This document shows, piece by piece, positions 38,926 to 40,348 of a stretch of 40,348 nt of DNA (the first letter of the stretch is position 1; each line of letters starts with the position of its first letter). The stretch is from Lachnospiraceae bacterium. GTDB taxonomy: Bacteria; Bacillota; Clostridia; Lachnospirales; Lachnospiraceae. The stretch spans positions 1-40,348 of the forward strand of contig JAFVXW010000052.1 in assembly GCA_017500935.1 (NCBI GenBank), read 5' to 3'. A model generated the notes under the pieces. That model searched no databases. It was not told the origin of the DNA and saw only the letters and a program-made list of their open reading frames with translations. A program made the translations under genes and the position numbers.

Positions 38926-40086
38926 ATGGCAGATAATATTCTGGATCGTTTTAAAGAAAACACCGAAACAGTGACCGTGGACACTTCCAGGAAGGTTCGC
39001 GTTGGTATCATCGGTACCGGCTGGATCGCAGAAGCACACATGATCAGCTACTTAAAGCAGCCCGACGTTGAGATCGTTGCAGGTGCTGACCTGATCGAAG
39101 GCAAGGCAGAAGCATTCTTTGCAGGCTTTAATATGCCCGAAGTAAAGTGCTACAGAAGCCACAAGGAAATGCTGGATGACGAAAGCTTACAGCTTGATGC
39201 AGTAAGCGTATGTACCTACAACAGAACTCATGCTGAATGTGCTATTTATGCACTCAACAAGGGCGTTAACGTACTGCTTGAAAAGCCTATGTGCGTAACC
39301 GTTGAAGAAGCTGCTGAGATCGTAAAAGCTGAAAAAGCAAGCGGCAAGGTTCTTTCCATCGGTTTCCAGCCCAGACTTGACGAAAACATGAAGATGATCA
39401 AGAAGATCGTTGAATCCGGCAAGCTTGGTAAAGTATATTACATCCAGACCGGCGGCGGCCGCCGTCACGGTATCCCTACCCCTTACGGCACTTCCTTTAT
39501 CGAAGACAAGACCGCAGGTATCGGTGCACTGGGCGATATCGGATGCTATTCCCTGGATATGGTGCTCAACGCAATCGGCTATCCCAAGCCTCTGACTGTT
39601 TCCGGCTACAAGAGCAACTTCTTCGGAACCCGTCCCGACAGATATCCTACCCATCCTGAATACGCTGAAAAGTTCACCGTTGATGACTTCGCAGCAGCAT
39701 TCATCCGTCTGGAAGGCGGCATCATCCTTGACTTCCGTATTGCATGGGATATGCATCTGGACACCCCTGGCGATACCATCATCATGGGTACCGAAGGCAG
39801 CTTACGTATTCCTTCCACCGAATGCTGGAACGGCTCCGTTGGCGGTGCTATGACCCTGTATCATGACATCTGCGGCGAACCTACCCAGACTACTGTTCCG
39901 ATCATTGATTCCGGTTTTGATGATCTGTTTGACAAAAAGATCCGTTCCTTCCTGGATGCGATCAAGAACGGCACACCCGCGCCTGTTCCCAGCTCTCAGA
40001 TCATTTACAATCAGGCGATCATCGACGGCATCTTCAAATCTGCAGAAGCAGGCCGCGAAATCGAAGTTGTGATTCCCGAATGCTGA
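38926..40086 (+). CDS. Gfo/Idh/MocA family oxidoreductase
   Basis: A 386-aa NAD(P)-dependent sugar dehydrogenase. The Rossmann loop is VGIIGTGWIAEAHM (about 27-40), the EKP motif is in NVLLEKPMCV, and the C-terminal domain (IGALGDIGCYSLDMVLNAIG and SFLDAIKNGTPAPVPSSQ) is complete. The SD AAAAGGAG precedes the start. It follows the isomerase by 106 bases, probably one unit. Codons are strongly C-ending, suggesting high expression. The substrate is unknown; inositols, glucosides or pentoses are typical. Confidence 0.9.
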   Translation: MADNILDRFKENTETVTVDTSRKVRVGIIGTGWIAEAHMISYLKQPDVEIVAGADLIEGKAEAFFAGFNMPEVKCYRSHKEMLDDESLQLDAVSVCTYNRTHAECAIYALNKGVNVLLEKPMCVTVEEAAEIVKAEKASGKVLSIGFQPRLDENMKMIKKIVESGKLGKVYYIQTGGGRRHGIPTPYGTSFIEDKTAGIGALGDIGCYSLDMVLNAIGYPKPLTVSGYKSNFFGTRPDRYPTHPEYAEKFTVDDFAAAFIRLEGGIILDFRIAWDMHLDTPGDTIIMGTEGSLRIPSTECWNGSVGGAMTLYHDICGEPTQTTVPIIDSGFDDLFDKKIRSFLDAIKNGTPAPVPSSQIIYNQAIIDGIFKSAEAGREIEVVIPEC

Positions 40087-40129
40087 TGTCTGGCAGATAA
40101 AAGAACTGACAAACTGATATAAAAAATCA

Positions 40130-40185
40130 AATACCCTCAAAATAAGGGATAAAAGTCGTTGAATCCCCCTTATTTTGAGGGTATT
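40130..40185. terminator. Long perfect hairpin after the oxidoreductase gene
   Basis: AATACCCTCAAAATAAGGG (40130-40148) pairs over 19 bp with its exact complement at 40167-40185. The following T tract is broken (ATTATTGTTTT). It is a likely terminator or processing site before GH43. Confidence 0.75.
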
Positions 40186-40220
40186 ATTGTTTTGGAAGGA
40201 AAAATGATAAGGAGGCACCT

Positions 40221-40348
40221 ATGAAATTTGCAAACCCCATCGTGGACGGCTACTACGCCGATCCGGAAGCAAGAATTTATGACGGAAAATACGTGATCTA
40301 CGTGACACGTTCCTTTACCAGATACGAAGACCAGATGAATCTGGAAGC
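40221..40348 (+). CDS. GH43-family glycoside hydrolase, N-terminal part (runs off the window)
   Basis: The SD AAGGAGG stands nine bases before the ATG. The 42 codons visible (MKFANPIVDGYYADPEARIY, then KYVIYVTRSFTRYEDQM) match the start of GH43 arabinosidase/xylosidase beta-propellers, with the catalytic-base Asp in YYADPE. No signal peptide is seen. It continues the arabinose/xylose theme of the region. Confidence 0.85.
   Translation, partial: MKFANPIVDGYYADPEARIYDGKYVIYVTRSFTRYEDQMNLE

Noticed and set aside
40130-40185. Insertion-sequence terminal repeats
   Set aside because: The two 19-bp arms are only 18 bases apart with no transposase between them, so a transcript hairpin is the simpler reading.

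Overview
The window looks like chromosome from a gut-type Lachnospiraceae (Clostridia, Bacillota). It starts in the 3' end of a 23S rRNA gene followed by tRNA-Asn, tRNA-Glu and tRNA-Cys. GC content is moderate, Shine-Dalgarno sites are strong AGGAGG types, the aspartyl-tRNA synthetase is archaeal-type, and there is a large set of cytoplasmic glycoside hydrolases. The genus is not determined.

Region 1 (1-6500): rRNA/tRNA end, then a promoter, a 15-codon leader peptide ending in three Asp codons, and a cascade of mutually exclusive hairpins ahead of aspS. This reads as a ribosome-mediated attenuator for an aminoacyl-tRNA synthetase and is the most striking find. It is followed by a probable relic of a type III (ToxIN-like) toxin-antitoxin locus, an XRE-TPR regulator, an AraC-GyrI-like regulator, a beheaded Gfo/Idh/MocA oxidoreductase and a coiled-coil protein.

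Region 2 (6540-11940): an aromatic amino acid operon, aroF-pheA-aroA-tyrA, preceded by a second leader peptide carrying eight consecutive Phe/Tyr codons and a terminator. Downstream lie a decayed response regulator and a small CxxC glutaredoxin-like protein.

Region 3 (11990-24730): a carbohydrate block. It contains a GHL6-like glycosidase, GH38 and GH51 (minus strand), a divergent GH3, a sugar-binding lipoprotein with no permease nearby but with a promoter and a cre-like site, and a GH31. None of the hydrolases has a signal peptide, so they probably act on imported oligosaccharides containing arabinose, xylose, glucose or mannose.

Region 4 (24850-32600): a nucleotidyltransferase/HEPN pair (type VII-like toxin-antitoxin), a two-gene unit pairing a ParB-like/BMP-like fusion with a metallophosphoesterase, a URO-D-family protein, an M20 dipeptidase, and a tandem array of about seven diverged 62-63 nt units. 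The array lies directly upstream of a PD-(D/E)XK-like protein that appears to start at AUU.

Region 5 (32600-40348): more sugar metabolism. It holds a sugar isomerase with an internal deletion, GH78, a collapsed GHL6-like pseudogene, a GH5-like enzyme, an SGNH hydrolase, an intact sugar isomerase/epimerase, a Gfo/Idh/MocA oxidoreductase and the start of a GH43 gene. Several genes in the window have lost an end or an internal block while their neighbours are intact, which suggests ongoing erosion of redundant sugar and defence genes by deletion.
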